6,509 nt of DNA from NCBI GenBank assembly GCA_031426435.1, contig JANPLH010000391.1, forward strand, positions 1 through 6,509, written 5' to 3'. Positions within the stretch are counted from its first letter, which is position 1. Each line of letters begins with the position of its first letter. The notes under the pieces were generated by a model. It ran no database searches, had not been told where the DNA came from, and saw only the letters and a list, made by a program, of their open reading frames with translations. The position numbers were made by a program, and so were the translations under genes. Shown in pieces: positions 1-6,049 of this stretch. The stretch is from UBA6168 sp031426435. GTDB taxonomy: Bacteria > Bacteroidota > Bacteroidia > Chitinophagales > Saprospiraceae.

Positions 1-487
1 CAAAACCCGCCATGCCCTGGCCTTCGGTGCCGAGGGGTTGCAGTTGCTCCCAGTTGCCGAGGTAGCGGGCCTTGGGGTTGAACTTGGTGCCAGCGATGCC
101 CACAAAGACGTAGGGTGAGAACGGGCGGGCCAAGCCATAAGGCTGGTAGCCGAGGATATTGAACTCGCCAATCACCCCGAATTCCAGCAGGCTGGAACGG
201 AAGCTGAGGTTGCGGTCATGGATATAGTCGTCGTTGCGCACATTGGCATCCTGGCCGGAAACTCTGGCCCAATTGAAGCTGAAACGCAAGGCGAACAAGT
301 GGTTGAGGTTCTGGCGAACCATTGCGCCAGCAGCCAGCTTGGTTTCCTTCAAGTAAATGTTGCTGGAGTTGTTGGACAGGTCGCCGACGTAATTGGCACC
401 GCCAACCAGGATGCCCGCCTCCAAATGCTGGGCTTGCGAAGCAAACGGAAGTGCGATGATTGCGATGATTAAAATGATATTTTTCAT
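1..487 (-). CDS. DUF6089 family (PorG-like) outer-membrane beta-barrel protein, 5' part only
   Basis: The start codon is an ATG at 487 on the minus strand, and 162 codons are visible before the gene leaves the window on the left. Residues 1-19 form a signal peptide: a Lys at position 2, a run of Ile/Leu/Ala, and a likely cleavage after SQA. The mature part opens with LEAGILVGGANYVGDL, the typical first strand of the DUF6089 family, and continues with NLSFRSSLLEFGVIGEFN (93-110) and FSPYVFVGIAGTKFNP (123-138), alternating patterns expected of outer-membrane beta strands. DUF6089 includes PorG, an outer-membrane component of the type IX secretion system in Bacteroidota. Whether this copy acts in secretion cannot be decided from the fragment. 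It lies downstream of pyrF on the same strand, separated by a 170-bp repeat-filled gap. No Shine-Dalgarno motif is seen. The family call is firm; the functional role is inference. Confidence 0.85.
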   Translation of the reverse strand, partial: MKNIILIIAIIALPFASQAQHLEAGILVGGANYVGDLSNNSSNIYLKETKLAAGAMVRQNLNHLFALRFSFNWARVSGQDANVRNDDYIHDRNLSFRSSLLEFGVIGEFNILGYQPYGLARPFSPYVFVGIAGTKFNPKARYLGNWEQLQPLGTEGQGMAGF

Positions 488-494
488 AAAAATG

Positions 495-654
495 GTTGAC
501 AGATAAAGGTTGACAGCGAGCGTATTTGTTGGATAGGACACAGATTTAACAGATTTAACAGATTACCACAGAAAACCTACGTGAATCATTATAATGAGAT
601 TAATCTGTGTGAATCATTTTAATCAGTTAAATCTGTGTCCTATCAACAGTTGAC
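495..654. repeat. Intergenic palindromic repeat filling the pyrF to DUF6089 gap
   Basis: The gap between the pyrF stop and the next start is almost wholly repeat. The outer arms, 528-555 and 621-647, are inverted copies with one single-base gap and one mismatch, built around GGACACAGATTTAAC. Inside are a 9-bp tandem repeat (AGATTTAAC at 542-550 and 551-559, with a partial third copy) and two adjacent 28-bp direct repeats (581-608 and 609-636, 24 of 28 identical). GTTGACAG occurs at 495-502 and 509-516, and GTTGAC again at 649-654. The single-stranded form could fold into a long hairpin. No convincing ORF is present. It resembles AT-rich intergenic repeats scattered in Bacteroidota and other genomes (recollection, not checked). 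Confidence 0.8.
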
Positions 655-657
655 CGC

Positions 658-1479
658 TCATAAACGAAAACGCTGGGCCAAAACTTGCGCCATCTGCCCC
701 TGAATTTCGAGGGCGGCGGCACGGGCCTTTTCGGCAAAGTCCTCGCCGTTGCTTGCAAAGATGATGCCCCTTGACGAATTGACCAAGAGGCCTACTTGGT
801 CGTTCAGGCCATATTCACAGACTTTCTCCAGTTCGCCGCCCTGTGCGCCGATGCCCGGCACGAGCAGGAAATGGTCGGGTGCGATGCGGCGGATTTCCTG
901 GAACTTCTCCGGGTGCGTGGCCCCGGTCACGAACATCAGCTTATCGGCGCTGCCCCAGGTTTGCGCACGGCGCATCACTTTTTCATAGAGCGGCTCGCCA
1001 CCTTCTTGCGCAGCAAACTGGAAATCGTGGCTGCCCTGGTTGGATGTAAGCGCCAAAAGGATGACCCATTTCCCCTCAAAATCGAGGAAGGGCTTCACGC
1101 TGTCTTCGCCCATGTACGGGGCGACGGTGACGGAATCGAAGTTCATTTCACCGAAAAAAGCCTTGGCGTACTGCGTGGACGTGTTGCCGATGTCCCCCCG
1201 TTTTGCGTCAGCGATGGTAAAGATGTGGTCGGGAATCAGCGACATGGTTTTCTCCAGCGTCTGCCAGCCCCGCCAGCCCTGCGACTCATAGAAGGCGAGG
1301 TTCGGCTTGTAGGCTATGCAAAGGTCGTGCGTCGCTTCGATGATTTGGCGGTTGAACTCGTAAATGGGGTCCTCGTACCGCAGCAGGTGTGGCGGCAGCT
1401 TGGCCAATTCGCTGTCCAAGCCGATGCACAGGAAGGATTGCTTCGCAATGATTTGTTCAAAAAGCTGCTGTCGGGTCAT
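658..1479 (-). CDS. pyrF: Orotidine 5'-phosphate decarboxylase, long (type 2) subfamily
   Basis: This cytoplasmic enzyme decarboxylates OMP to UMP, the last step of de novo pyrimidine synthesis. The 273-residue length fits the longer PyrF type found in Bacteroidota, actinobacteria and others, rather than the roughly 230-240 residue enterobacterial form. Visible motifs are the N-terminal strand CIGLDSELAKLPP (18-30), the YKPN strand with Lys58, the active-site signature DAKRGDIGNTS (91-101) whose Asp91, Lys93 and Asp96 complete the Lys-Asp-Lys-Asp catalytic set, the strand VTVAPYMGEDSVKPFL (117-132), the phosphate-binding VPGIGAQGG (207-215) and NSSRGI (234-239) with the phosphate-contacting Arg237. 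The ATG at 1479 is the only in-frame ATG near the expected N-terminus. An octamer array begins 3 bp upstream of it, separating it from engB, with which it may be co-transcribed. The gene looks intact. Confidence 0.97.
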   Translation of the reverse strand: MTRQQLFEQIIAKQSFLCIGLDSELAKLPPHLLRYEDPIYEFNRQIIEATHDLCIAYKPNLAFYESQGWRGWQTLEKTMSLIPDHIFTIADAKRGDIGNTSTQYAKAFFGEMNFDSVTVAPYMGEDSVKPFLDFEGKWVILLALTSNQGSHDFQFAAQEGGEPLYEKVMRRAQTWGSADKLMFVTGATHPEKFQEIRRIAPDHFLLVPGIGAQGGELEKVCEYGLNDQVGLLVNSSRGIIFASNGEDFAEKARAAALEIQGQMAQVLAQRFRL

Positions 1480-1482
1480 AGA

Positions 1483-1594
1483 TTCATTGTTTCATTGCTT
1501 CATTGCTTCATTGATTCATGGCTTCATTGTTGTCGCAGTGAGTGTAACAATGAAGCAATTAAACAATAAAGCCATGAATCAATCAAGCCATCAA
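1483..1594. repeat. Inverted octamer tandem-repeat array between engB and pyrF
   Basis: Six contiguous 8-bp units of consensus TTCATTGN occupy 1483-1530. After a 16-bp spacer (1531-1546), six more units follow in the opposite orientation at 1547-1594 (consensus NCAATGAA, more diverged). Both halves are exactly 48 bp. Strong pairing segments are 1521-1531 with 1546-1556 (11 bp) and 1510-1522 with 1571-1583 (13 bp), so more than one hairpin register is possible. The array starts 3 bp from the pyrF ATG and its last unit contains the engB stop codon (1591-1593), so it fills the whole gap. It has no CRISPR-like spacers and codes for nothing recognisable. Confidence 0.9.
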
Positions 1595-2196
1595 CCAATT
1601 TTGAATTCTCTGTTTATCCCCCAAATAAAATTCAGCACCTCCTCTCGTCCCGTTCTATGTTCGGCGGAGGTGATGAACTCCTGCGGCAGCGTCTCCCAGG
1701 ATTCGAGCAGCTTCTCCCGAATGACGGTCAGGCTCTTGTTCAGCTGCGACTTAGAGAGGCGGTCAGCCTTGGTATAGGCGATGACGAAGGGCACTTGGTT
1801 TTCGCCGAGGAAGTTGAGGAACTCGATGTCGTTTTTCTTCGGCTCCACGTTCACGTCAATCAGCACGAAGCAGCAGAGCATCGTCTCCCGGCCTGTCAGG
1901 TAGTCGGCAATCATGGGCACGAAGCCCGCCCTTACCGACTTGTTCGTGCGGGCATAGCCGTAGCCGGGCAGGTCAACTAAGTGCCAGTTGTCGTCTATGA
2001 GGAAGAAGTTGATGGTCTGTGTCTTGCCGGGCGTGTTCGATACGTGCGCAAGGCCCTTTCGCCCCGTCAGCATGTTTATGAGCGAGGACTTGCCCACGTT
2101 GGAGCGGCCAATGAATGCGTACTCCGGGAGCTTGGGCGGTGGGCAATCCTCCAATTTAATGAAGCTGCCGCTGTAAACTGCGTTGATGATTTCCAT
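1591..2196 (-). CDS. engB: Ribosome biogenesis GTPase EngB/YsxC (YihA family)
   Basis: This is a TRAFAC-class GTP-binding protein required for assembly of the large ribosomal subunit. From the ATG at 2196 it is 201 residues, normal for the family. The GTPase motifs are complete and in order: P-loop GRSNVGKSS (30-38), switch I TPGKTQ (55-60), DLPGYG (75-80), TKAD (142-145) and SAE (177-179). The family hallmark N-terminus, opening MEIINAVYSGSF and reaching LPEYAFIGRSNVGKSS, supports the ATG. An in-frame TTG three codons upstream (2205) also exists, but it falls inside a likely promoter -7 box, so it is not preferred. The TGA stop at 1591-1593 lies in the last unit of an octamer repeat array. 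pyrF follows on the same strand about 110 bp downstream. No sign of damage. Confidence 0.96.
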   Translation of the reverse strand: MEIINAVYSGSFIKLEDCPPPKLPEYAFIGRSNVGKSSLINMLTGRKGLAHVSNTPGKTQTINFFLIDDNWHLVDLPGYGYARTNKSVRAGFVPMIADYLTGRETMLCCFVLIDVNVEPKKNDIEFLNFLGENQVPFVIAYTKADRLSKSQLNKSLTVIREKLLESWETLPQEFITSAEHRTGREEVLNFIWGINREFKIG

Positions 2197-2202
2197 TGGC
2201 GG

Positions 2203-2210
2203 CAAAGATG
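2203..2210 (-). promoter_or_regulatory. Candidate -7 promoter element next to the engB start
   Basis: The minus strand reads CATCTTTGCCGCC directly before the engB ATG. CATCTTTG matches the Bacteroidota -7 element TAnnTTTG at five of six conserved positions. No good -33 TTG is found at the expected distance. If used, transcription would begin within a few bases of the ATG at 2196, giving a nearly leaderless mRNA. Confidence 0.35.
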
Positions 2211-2317
2211 GGGACTTGTAAGGAAAAAGACTGAACTTTGCGAAAATGAATGAGCTTTTGGTTTCAAGGTTCGGTTTTTAGGGAGCATCTGCTAATTTGG
2301 GAAAGTATTGGATTAGG

Positions 2318-2325
2318 CAAAAGTA
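2318..2325 (-). promoter_or_regulatory. Candidate distal -7 promoter element for engB
   Basis: The minus strand reads TACTTTTGCC, a full match to TAnnTTTG, about 120 bp upstream of the engB ATG in the divergent gap between engB and the PAP2 gene. The -33 region is weak (TTA rather than TTG at a 17-base spacing). It would give a leader of roughly 115 bases. The rest of the 2197-2417 gap holds only the heptamer repeat at 2371-2405, and I found no convincing promoter for the rightward gene. Confidence 0.35.
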
Positions 2326-2370
2326 AAGGCACCTTGAAGCGATAAAATGAACACATTCGCAGTCCCTCCC

Positions 2371-2405
2371 TGAAACCCGAAACCTGAAACCCGAAACCAG
2401 AAAAC
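2371..2405. repeat. Heptamer tandem repeat upstream of the PAP2 gene
   Basis: Four contiguous 7-bp units alternate TGAAACC and CGAAACC (2371-2398), followed by a degenerate fifth, AGAAAAC (2399-2405). The two alternating forms make a near-perfect 14-bp dimer repeat. Unlike the other gap arrays here, no inverted partner is seen nearby. It ends 12 bp before the ATG at 2418 and so would lie in the leader or promoter of that gene. Confidence 0.8.
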
Positions 2406-2417
2406 TCCTATCGTAGC

Positions 2418-3095
2418 ATGGTCAAAACCATTCGTAAAAACGCCTTTTATTTTACCCTCTTGGGTTGTTTCGTCCTGTTCGGCGGCATTTACCTGGCCCT
2501 GACCGAAAAGGCGGACGCCATTTTCTTCTTTAGCGCTCACAGGACGCTGCTGCTCGACCAAGCCTTTCGTTTCATCACCAAATTGGGCGAGGGGCCAATG
2601 TATTTTATGGTTGCAATTGCTGCTTTGGCCGTGCGGCTGCGTTATACCTTGGCAGTGGCGTTGACTGGGCTGTCCGTCATGGGATTCAGTTTCGGGCTAA
2701 AAATCCTGTTCGCAATAGACCGCCCAGCCGTCTTTTTTGCGAAGCAAAACCTAAGTGAAAAATTGGTTTTAGTGCAAGGCGTTGAGCTGCACACAGGAGC
2801 CACAAGCTTTCCTTCCGGCCATTCCATGTCCGCTTTTGCGCTATACAGCCTATTGGCTTTGCTGCTGCCTTCGCAAAAACGCTATGCCGTGCCGCTGTTC
2901 CTATTGGCCGTCCTGATTGCCATTTCGAGGCTGTACCTCGTGCAGCATTTCTGGCCGGATGTGTATGCGGGCGGTATCGTCGGGGCTGGGCTGGCGATAT
3001 TGTGGTATTCCTTGCTGGGCAATACTGGAGCGGCAGGGGAGGGGTGGTTGGATAGGCCGGCTTTGCCAATTTTCACCAAATCCAAAATGGCTTGA
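2418..3095 (+). CDS. PAP2-family membrane phosphatase
   Basis: This is an integral inner-membrane protein of the type-2 phosphatidic acid phosphatase superfamily, which removes phosphate from lipid substrates such as phosphatidate, phosphatidylglycerol phosphate or undecaprenyl diphosphate. All three catalytic motifs are present: K95 to R102-P103 (KILFAIDRP), FPSGHS with P132-H135, and SRLYLVQHFWPD with S170, R171, nucleophile His177 and Asp181. About six hydrophobic segments can be drawn: roughly 9-28, 59-73, 77-99, 138-151, 156-172 and 184-200. The 225-residue length is usual. The start ATG at 2418 precedes the first hydrophobic segment with a basic N-terminus (Lys3, Arg6, Lys7). It is transcribed alone, convergent with the MCE gene, and a strong terminator follows. 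The exact substrate cannot be told from sequence; the nearby envelope genes fit a lipid-carrier or phospholipid role, but that is inference. Confidence 0.92.
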   Translation: MVKTIRKNAFYFTLLGCFVLFGGIYLALTEKADAIFFFSAHRTLLLDQAFRFITKLGEGPMYFMVAIAALAVRLRYTLAVALTGLSVMGFSFGLKILFAIDRPAVFFAKQNLSEKLVLVQGVELHTGATSFPSGHSMSAFALYSLLALLLPSQKRYAVPLFLLAVLIAISRLYLVQHFWPDVYAGGIVGAGLAILWYSLLGNTGAAGEGWLDRPALPIFTKSKMA

Positions 3096-3119
3096 TGGTT
3101 CGGCCTTTCATCACCCAAT

Positions 3120-3165
3120 AAAAAAAAACGCTGTTAGCGCTTCGAAGCGCTAACAGCGTTTTTTT
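3120..3165. terminator. Bidirectional intrinsic terminator between the convergent PAP2 and MCE genes
   Basis: Positions 3129-3158 are a perfect 30-bp palindrome: a 13-bp stem beginning CGCTGTTAGCGCT with a TCGA loop. It is flanked by nine A on the left (3120-3128) and seven T on the right (3159-3165). Either strand therefore gives a GC-rich hairpin followed by a U tract, so it can end both the rightward PAP2 transcript (stop at 3095) and the leftward MCE transcript (stop at 3184-3182). The A and T tracts, and the CCAAT and ATTGG beyond them, extend the symmetry further. Confidence 0.95.
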
Positions 3166-3181
3166 ATTGGGAAACATGCCC

Positions 3182-4222
3182 TCAATTCTTTGGCTTAAAC
3201 GCCGGGTCATCCTCGGTTGGTATTGGCTCGTACTCTATCTTCTTTTTGGATAAAATGCGGCGGTAGCGCTCCGGGTGCAGGCGCAGGTCACGCAGCAGGA
3301 AGTCGAGGTTCTTCACTGTCACATCAAGGTTGGCAGCGAACTCCTTGTCATTGAGGAGCATCGGAATGGCACCGTCGCCGGATTTTAGGCTTTGGAGCAT
3401 GCTGCTCAAGTCGGCGATGGCTTTGTCGCTGCTGGCGAGGGTGGCTTGCAGCTTTTGCATGGTCACCTTGCCTTCCACCACGAGCTGCTGCACGTTGGCT
3501 TCTTTGAGGTCGTTGGACAGGTCTTCGGCGTTGGCGAGGATGTTCTTTATCTGCTGGTTGTTGTCCTTTAGGTTCTTGGTGATGGACTCAATATTGGCGA
3601 TGCTTCGCTCCACGGAGCCAGCGGAATTGGCCATGACCTTGTCCAAGCGGTCGGTGGTGCGGCGGAGATTTGCCAGCGTAACCCGCACATCTTGCACGCT
3701 TTGGTTGAGTTCTTCGCTGTTCTTTAGGCGAAAGGAGAGGGTGTCGAGCACCTCCTTCATGCCGTCGTTAAGTTGGTCCACGTAGAGGCGGAGTTCTTCC
3801 GGCGTCAGCATGGAGGCGAGCAGTCCCTTGGTGAAGCCTTTCAAATAGTCGCCATCGCCCACACAGTCGGTGTCGTTGCAATTTTCCTCGAAAATCAGGT
3901 CAATGTGCATGCCGCCCATTGGCCCATCAGAAACAATGGTGGCAACGGTTGTTTTGGGCACCTTGGTCTCGCTGTGCAGCTGCATTTCAACGGAGATAGC
4001 GTTGGGGTCTTCCGGGCTTTGGAAAATATCGGAGACCAAGCCAACCTGTAGGCCATGTACCATGATGGGCGAGGAAATCCGAAGCCCGTCCACCCGCTGG
4101 TAGGTGGCATACACGGTTAGGCTTTTGTTGAGCATGTTAAAGCCTTTCAGGAACTTGTACCCCCAAATGGCCAAGGCCAAAGTGATGAGGGTGAAGATGG
4201 CTATTTTAGTTTCCTTTCGCAT
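3182..4222 (-). CDS. MCE (MlaD-like) family lipid-transport protein
   Basis: This 346-residue inner-membrane-anchored periplasmic protein belongs to the MlaD/MCE family, which carries phospholipids or other lipids between membranes together with an ABC permease. Residues 1-6 are basic (MRKETK) and residues 7-27 form one transmembrane anchor. The MCE domain spans about 33-110, with the recognisable VDGLRISSPIMVHGLQVG (44-61) and DGPMGGMHIDLIF (99-111). A Cys pair (115 and 120) follows. Residues 140-280 are a long, mostly helical, heptad-like region, and the C-terminus carries NLDFLLRDLRLHPERY (305-320), a motif seen in Bacteroidota members. The open frame extends to 4297, but those extra 25 residues are translated tandem repeat, so the ATG at 4222, just before the anchor, is chosen. 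It follows the amidase in the same direction, a pairing familiar in Bacteroidota. No permease or ATPase partner is in the window. Confidence 0.92.
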   Translation of the reverse strand: MRKETKIAIFTLITLALAIWGYKFLKGFNMLNKSLTVYATYQRVDGLRISSPIMVHGLQVGLVSDIFQSPEDPNAISVEMQLHSETKVPKTTVATIVSDGPMGGMHIDLIFEENCNDTDCVGDGDYLKGFTKGLLASMLTPEELRLYVDQLNDGMKEVLDTLSFRLKNSEELNQSVQDVRVTLANLRRTTDRLDKVMANSAGSVERSIANIESITKNLKDNNQQIKNILANAEDLSNDLKEANVQQLVVEGKVTMQKLQATLASSDKAIADLSSMLQSLKSGDGAIPMLLNDKEFAANLDVTVKNLDFLLRDLRLHPERYRRILSKKKIEYEPIPTEDDPAFKPKN

Positions 4223-4230
4223 GTATTGGA

Positions 4231-4314
4231 GAACTGTGAACTGTGAACGGTGAACTGTGAACTGTGAACTGTGAACTGTGAATGGTTCACATTTCACATT
4301 TCACAGTTCATTTA
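4231..4314. repeat. Inverted heptamer tandem-repeat array between the amidase and MCE genes
   Basis: Eight contiguous 7-bp units of consensus GAACTGT fill 4231-4286 (the third is GAACGGT, the eighth GAATGGT). They are followed directly by inverted units at 4287-4314 (TCACATT twice, TCACAGT, then TCATTTA). The turn is at TGTGAA (4277-4282) and TTCACA (4286-4291) with a 3-bp loop. TTCACAGTTCA at 4300-4310 is the exact reverse complement of the core array sequence, allowing 11-bp pairing with several units. The array begins 8 bp from the MCE start and its last unit contains the amidase stop codon (4308-4310). Confidence 0.92.
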
Positions 4315-5891
4315 ATCCTTGCGCCATTCTGGTACTGCACCACAAAGGCATCGCTGAAACCGAGAGCCCGCAGCTTGGCTTTGGCGGTCACGGCTTCCGA
4401 TTCGGTGGCGAAATTAACGACTTGGTACTTATACAGCCCTTTTTCTTCGATGACTTGTATCAAATACTCCAAGTTCGCCCATTTGCCCGTGCTGGTGCTG
4501 AGCGGGTTGGGAGATGCAGCCAATTGCACACGGTATTGAATTTCAGTGCTTTGTGAAACTGGTTTTTTGCCAGCTGGCGCAGATTCCGAGACAGGGTGTA
4601 TCGCCTGTATTTTTGAAGTACCCTGATTTTCTTCTTTTTTGGGCTTTGCAATTTGGGCCGTTTCCTTTGGCGGTGCGGCCACGGGCTTGCTCTCCATTTT
4701 GGGTTCAACCCTGCTTGCCTCCACAGGTTCAATTTTCGGCGTGGGCTTATTCACCGCTGGCTTCTCCTTTTTTTCAGGGCGAGTATTCATGGGTGGTGTT
4801 TCCGCTTCTTGCTTTACAGGCTTCACCATCACGATAGCTTCGGCAGGTTCTTCTTTGGGGGCTTGCTCCTGATAGGCTATGGGTTCCGCCTCTAACATAG
4901 CCTCCTCGATGGCCTCGGTATCCAATTTGGTAACGGCAAGTAGTCCGCCGCCTTCCACTTCTGATTTATAGTCCCGAAATGCGAGGAGCAGGGCATTGGC
5001 CATGGTGCGCTGTCCGACTTTTGTACGCAGGAAAGCCTCGTCCGTGCTGTTGGTCAGGAAGCCCGTTTCTACGAGTACGCTGGGCATGGTGGCGTATTTC
5101 AGCACAATGAAACCCGCCTGTTTCACGCCCCGGTGCTTGCGCTTGGCCTCTTCGTGGGAATAGTGCTGTACCTTGTCGGCGAAGCTGAGGCTTTGTTCCA
5201 GAAAGGCATTTTGGAACATCGAAAACATGATATGCGCCTCCGGCGAATTGGGGTCGTAGCCGTCGTAGTTCTTTTCGTAGTCTTCTTCCAGGAGTATCGC
5301 CTCGTTTTCCCGCTTCGCAACGGCGAGGTTGGCTTCCGTTGCATGCAATCCCAAGACATAGGTCTCGGTGCCCATCGTCTTGCTGGCGTTCAGGATGGCG
5401 TTGCAATGGATGGAAATGAAGAGGTCGGCCTTGTTGCGGGTAGCGATGGCAGCCCTTTCGTTCAGCGGGATGAAGACATCGGTGGAGCGGGTCATCAGCA
5501 CTTTCACGTCCGGGAAGTTGTTTTGGATGGCCTCCGCCAAAAACTTGCCCACGGCGAGGCAGACATGTTTTTCCTTGGAACTGGCCCCATGGCAACCGGG
5601 GTCGTGCCCGCCGTGCCCAGGGTCAATGACCACGGTGCGAACTTCATAGCTGCCTTTCCGTTTGGAAACAAGCAGTTCTGGTCGGCCCGTCGTGTCGGTG
5701 AGGGGTAGGGACTTTAGAAAGTCCGTGCTGATTGGAGCGGCTTTGATAATTTTGCCCGCCACTGTGTGGCCTGCCGCTATGTGACCTGCCATATTGCGGC
5801 CAGCCGTAGGAGGTACGGCGCTGTTAAGCTTTGGCAAATTCCAAGCTGTGAGCAAAAGCAACAACGTTGGAAAGATGAAATGAGCCTTCAT
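4308..5891 (-). CDS. N-acetylmuramoyl-L-alanine amidase (Amidase_3) with C-terminal SPOR-like domain
   Basis: This secreted zinc hydrolase cleaves the bond between N-acetylmuramate and the stem peptide, as AmiA/B/C do in daughter-cell separation. The 527 residues comprise a signal peptide (about 1-25, with a run of Leu at 10-14), a short Gly/Ala/His-rich repeat (34-48), the Amidase_3 domain (about 85-310), a long Pro/Glu/Lys-rich linker (about 330-445) and a SPOR-like domain (about 450-527). Zinc ligands are His93 in DPGHGG, Glu107 in SSKEKHV and His162 in ISIHCNA; the catalytic Glu275 is in VLVETGFLTN. Residues about 183-250 form the insertion that in AmiC-type enzymes includes an autoinhibitory helix. 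SPOR domains bind denuded septal glycan, so septal targeting is plausible. The ATG at 5891 starts the signal peptide. Its TGA lies within the downstream heptamer array, and the MCE gene follows on the same strand. Confidence 0.94.
   Translation of the reverse strand: MKAHFIFPTLLLLLTAWNLPKLNSAVPPTAGRNMAGHIAAGHTVAGKIIKAAPISTDFLKSLPLTDTTGRPELLVSKRKGSYEVRTVVIDPGHGGHDPGCHGASSKEKHVCLAVGKFLAEAIQNNFPDVKVLMTRSTDVFIPLNERAAIATRNKADLFISIHCNAILNASKTMGTETYVLGLHATEANLAVAKRENEAILLEEDYEKNYDGYDPNSPEAHIMFSMFQNAFLEQSLSFADKVQHYSHEEAKRKHRGVKQAGFIVLKYATMPSVLVETGFLTNSTDEAFLRTKVGQRTMANALLLAFRDYKSEVEGGGLLAVTKLDTEAIEEAMLEAEPIAYQEQAPKEEPAEAIVMVKPVKQEAETPPMNTRPEKKEKPAVNKPTPKIEPVEASRVEPKMESKPVAAPPKETAQIAKPKKEENQGTSKIQAIHPVSESAPAGKKPVSQSTEIQYRVQLAASPNPLSTSTGKWANLEYLIQVIEEKGLYKYQVVNFATESEAVTAKAKLRALGFSDAFVVQYQNGARIK
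5748..5792 (-). repeat. Three 15-bp in-frame repeats encoding (M/A/V)AG(H/K)(I/T)
   Basis: Just after the amidase signal peptide, three consecutive 15-bp units encode MAGHI, AAGHT and VAGKI (residues 34-48). The units share a GGCAGG(T/C)CACA-type core, so the repetition is visible in the DNA as well as the protein. It lies in a likely flexible segment before the catalytic domain. A function is not evident. Confidence 0.65.
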
Positions 5892-5926
5892 TTTTAAGGT
5901 AATAAGGTTCTCGATGGAAATATGGG

Positions 5927-5998
5927 GAAATTAAGAAATTAGAAATTAAGAAATTGGGGGTGACGGCGTGTGCACATAATTTCTCAATTTCCAATTTC
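5927..5998. repeat. Inverted 7-8 bp repeat array in the divergent amidase/lptD region
   Basis: Four units beginning GAAATT occupy 5927-5957 (lengths 8, 7, 8 and 8 bp; three begin GAAATTA, the last is GAAATTGG). Three units in the opposite orientation occupy 5976-5998 (ATAATTTC, TCAATTTC, CAATTTC). The spacer between them is 18 bp. The array lies 35 bp upstream of the amidase ATG, in its probable leader. The rest of the 5892-6075 gap shows only the candidate promoter elements listed separately. Confidence 0.8.
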
Positions 5999-6049
5999 CT
6001 TCCCGCTGCATTTTGGAGATTGCCTTGGAATTTATTCCACAATCCCGGC

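Noticed and set aside
218..472. Plus-strand 84-codon frame at the left edge
   Set aside because: It is antisense to the DUF6089 gene, which has a signal peptide and conserved beta-strand motifs.
796..1569. A 257-codon open frame on the plus strand opposite pyrF
   Set aside because: It is antisense to a gene with complete catalytic motifs, shows no recognisable domain, and its end is translated octamer repeat.
1483..1594. CRISPR array
   Set aside because: Units are 8 bp and contiguous with no unique spacers, and no cas gene is present. The same applies to the other arrays.
2457..2471. Lipobox-like LLGC in the PAP2 protein (residues 14-17)
   Set aside because: It lies within the first transmembrane segment of a polytopic membrane protein, so the Cys is unlikely to be a lipoprotein site.
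4223..4297. A 25-residue N-terminal extension of the MCE protein
   Set aside because: It is translated heptamer repeat, precedes the natural basic-plus-transmembrane N-terminus at 4222, and overlaps the amidase stop.
5133..5708. A 191-codon plus-strand open frame opposite the amidase
   Set aside because: It is a shadow of the Amidase_3 domain on the other strand, with no signal, domain or start context of its own.
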